From: Sulfitobacter marinus
GTDB lineage: Bacteria; Pseudomonadota; Alphaproteobacteria; Rhodobacterales; Rhodobacteraceae
Length of the DNA stretch: 64,000 nt
Direction: 5' to 3'
Assembly: GCF_900116285.1 (NCBI RefSeq)
Contig: NZ_FPAJ01000003.1
Span: 372,001 to 436,000, forward strand
Shown here: piece by piece, positions 63,371-64,000 of the stretch
Position numbering within the stretch: position 1 is the stretch's first letter
Layout of the letters: every line of letters begins with the position of its first letter
Program-made: the position numbers and the translations under genes
Notes under the pieces: generated by a model
Databases searched by the model: none
Told to the model about the DNA's origin: nothing
The model's input: the letters and a program-made list of their open reading frames with translations, nothing else

Positions 63371-64000
63371 ATGATGGATTTGAACCTTTCGTCTGCGCAA
63401 GACGCAAACCTGATTAAAGACACGACCGAAGCGACGTTCATGGCCGATGTGGTCGAAGCATCGCAAGACGTTCCGGTGATCGTTGATTTCTGGGCACCGT
63501 GGTGCGGCCCCTGCAAGACGCTTGGCCCGATGCTGGAGGACGCCGTGCGCGCGGCCAAGGGCGCGGTCAAGATGGTCAAGATCAACGCCGACGAGGCACA
63601 GCAGATCGTTGGGCAAATGCAGATCCAATCGCTGCCAACGGTCTATGCATTCTACAAAGGCCAGCCCGTTGACGGCTTTCAAGGCGCGCAACCGCAGTCC
63701 GAGATCGCGGCCTTTATCGAACGTGTGATCAAGGCCAGCGGCGGGGAGGCCCCCGGTGCCGCGCTGGACGAGGCCGTTGCCGCCGCTGAAGACATGTTGA
63801 CCGAGGGCGCAGCGCAGGACGCTGCTGATACCTTTGCCGCCATTCTGGGCGAAGACCCGAACCATGCAGGTGCCTACGGCGGCATGGTGCGTGCCTATAT
63901 CGCGCTGGACAAGCTGGACGAAGCCGAGGCGCATTTGAACGGCGCACCGATTGAAATCTCAAAATCAGCCGAGCTTGAAGCGGCGCATGCGCAGCTGGAA
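63371..64000 (+). CDS. YbbN/CnoX-like thioredoxin with TPR region (truncated by window edge)
   Basis: The frame is open from ATG 63371 to the last base, giving 210 residues; the 3' end is outside the window. The thioredoxin domain has the active site WCGPC (Cys45, Cys48) in VDFWAPWCGPCKT, and the cis-Pro in QSLPTVYAF. From residue 125 there are helix pairs (DEAVAAAEDMLTEGAAQDAA, DEAEAHLNGAP) like the tetratricopeptide region of YbbN. Such proteins act as redox-active co-chaperones of GroEL/DnaK. In roseobacters the gene often follows xth, as here, 52 bases apart. Confidence 0.94.
   Translation, partial: MMDLNLSSAQDANLIKDTTEATFMADVVEASQDVPVIVDFWAPWCGPCKTLGPMLEDAVRAAKGAVKMVKINADEAQQIVGQMQIQSLPTVYAFYKGQPVDGFQGAQPQSEIAAFIERVIKASGGEAPGAALDEAVAAAEDMLTEGAAQDAADTFAAILGEDPNHAGAYGGMVRAYIALDKLDEAEAHLNGAPIEISKSAELEAAHAQLE

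Overview
The window is a continuous piece of an alphaproteobacterial chromosome, most likely from the Rhodobacterales (roseobacter group). I infer this from several things: small families typical of that order (DUF6478, DUF2125, DUF2794, DUF3576, DUF4170, NDUFS6-like CHCC zinc finger), a CcrM-type GANTC methyltransferase with GANTC sites in its upstream region, an Irr/ICE-type palindrome before a membrane-bound ferritin gene, an acidic marine-style porin, and roseobacter-style intergenic hairpin repeats. The genus cannot be fixed from the sequence. Coding density is high. I saw no rRNA, tRNA, CRISPR array, transposase, integrase or prophage genes.

Layout. 1-2.2 kb (minus): the 5' part of polA, a DUF2459 protein and a CHCC zinc-finger protein. 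2.3-6.4 kb (plus): gpmI, an envC-like murein hydrolase activator and the ctpA protease, closed by a strong terminator and a palindromic repeat. 6.5-10.1 kb (minus): two roseobacter hypotheticals, a lipoprotein and ilvD. 10.3-17.2 kb (plus): a very unusual 1032-residue ABC-exporter-like protein coupled to a CPBP (CAAX-type) membrane protease, then accD, folC and a small membrane protein. 17.2-29.6 kb: zapE, an MFS carrier, a minus-strand series (ornithine cyclodeaminase family, HAD phosphatase, YaiI, S-formylglutathione hydrolase, AEC carrier, mbfA iron exporter, paaK, paaI), DUF2794, an NlpC/P60 hydrolase, an M17 aminopeptidase and a small hypothetical. 29.7-35.3 kb: carbonic anhydrase, a membrane-anchored NYN ribonuclease, asd, MFS, HpaI-type aldolase and a membrane-bound winged-helix protein. 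35.4-43.3 kb: a basic secreted protein, rnhB, ccrM, a single-domain response regulator, an AlkB alkane hydroxylase, mutY, a DUF721/DciA-like protein, a DsbA-like oxidase and a CoA-transferase. 43.4-49.6 kb (minus): an envelope cluster with lpxK, waaA, DUF4170, cysQ, pmbA and DUF2125. 49.8-57.8 kb: an SDR/enoyl-CoA hydratase pair, a 24-residue lipoprotein too short for usual gene callers, a BaiN/HI0933-like flavoprotein, a GST, then holA-lptE-leuS and DUF3576. 58.1-64 kb: porin, YggS, an L,D-transpeptidase, ribA, an orphan OmpR-type regulator, xth and a truncated YbbN-like thioredoxin.

Most of the content is housekeeping: glycolysis, branched-chain amino acid and fatty acid synthesis, folate, lipid A/Kdo, murein turnover, DNA repair and methylation, tRNA charging. 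The item most likely to be new biology is the gene pair at 10272-14260. It encodes an ABC exporter fold whose Walker A, Q-loop, signature, catalytic Glu and H-loop are all degenerate. Its nucleotide-binding domain is split by about 270 extra residues, it carries a C-terminal cyclic-nucleotide-binding-like domain, and its stop codon shares one base with the start of an intramembrane protease gene whose catalytic motifs are intact. Other points of interest are the inverted-topology membrane winged-helix protein, the nine-residue mature lipoprotein, the membrane-anchored NYN nuclease and a dispersed double-hairpin element present in two opposite copies.
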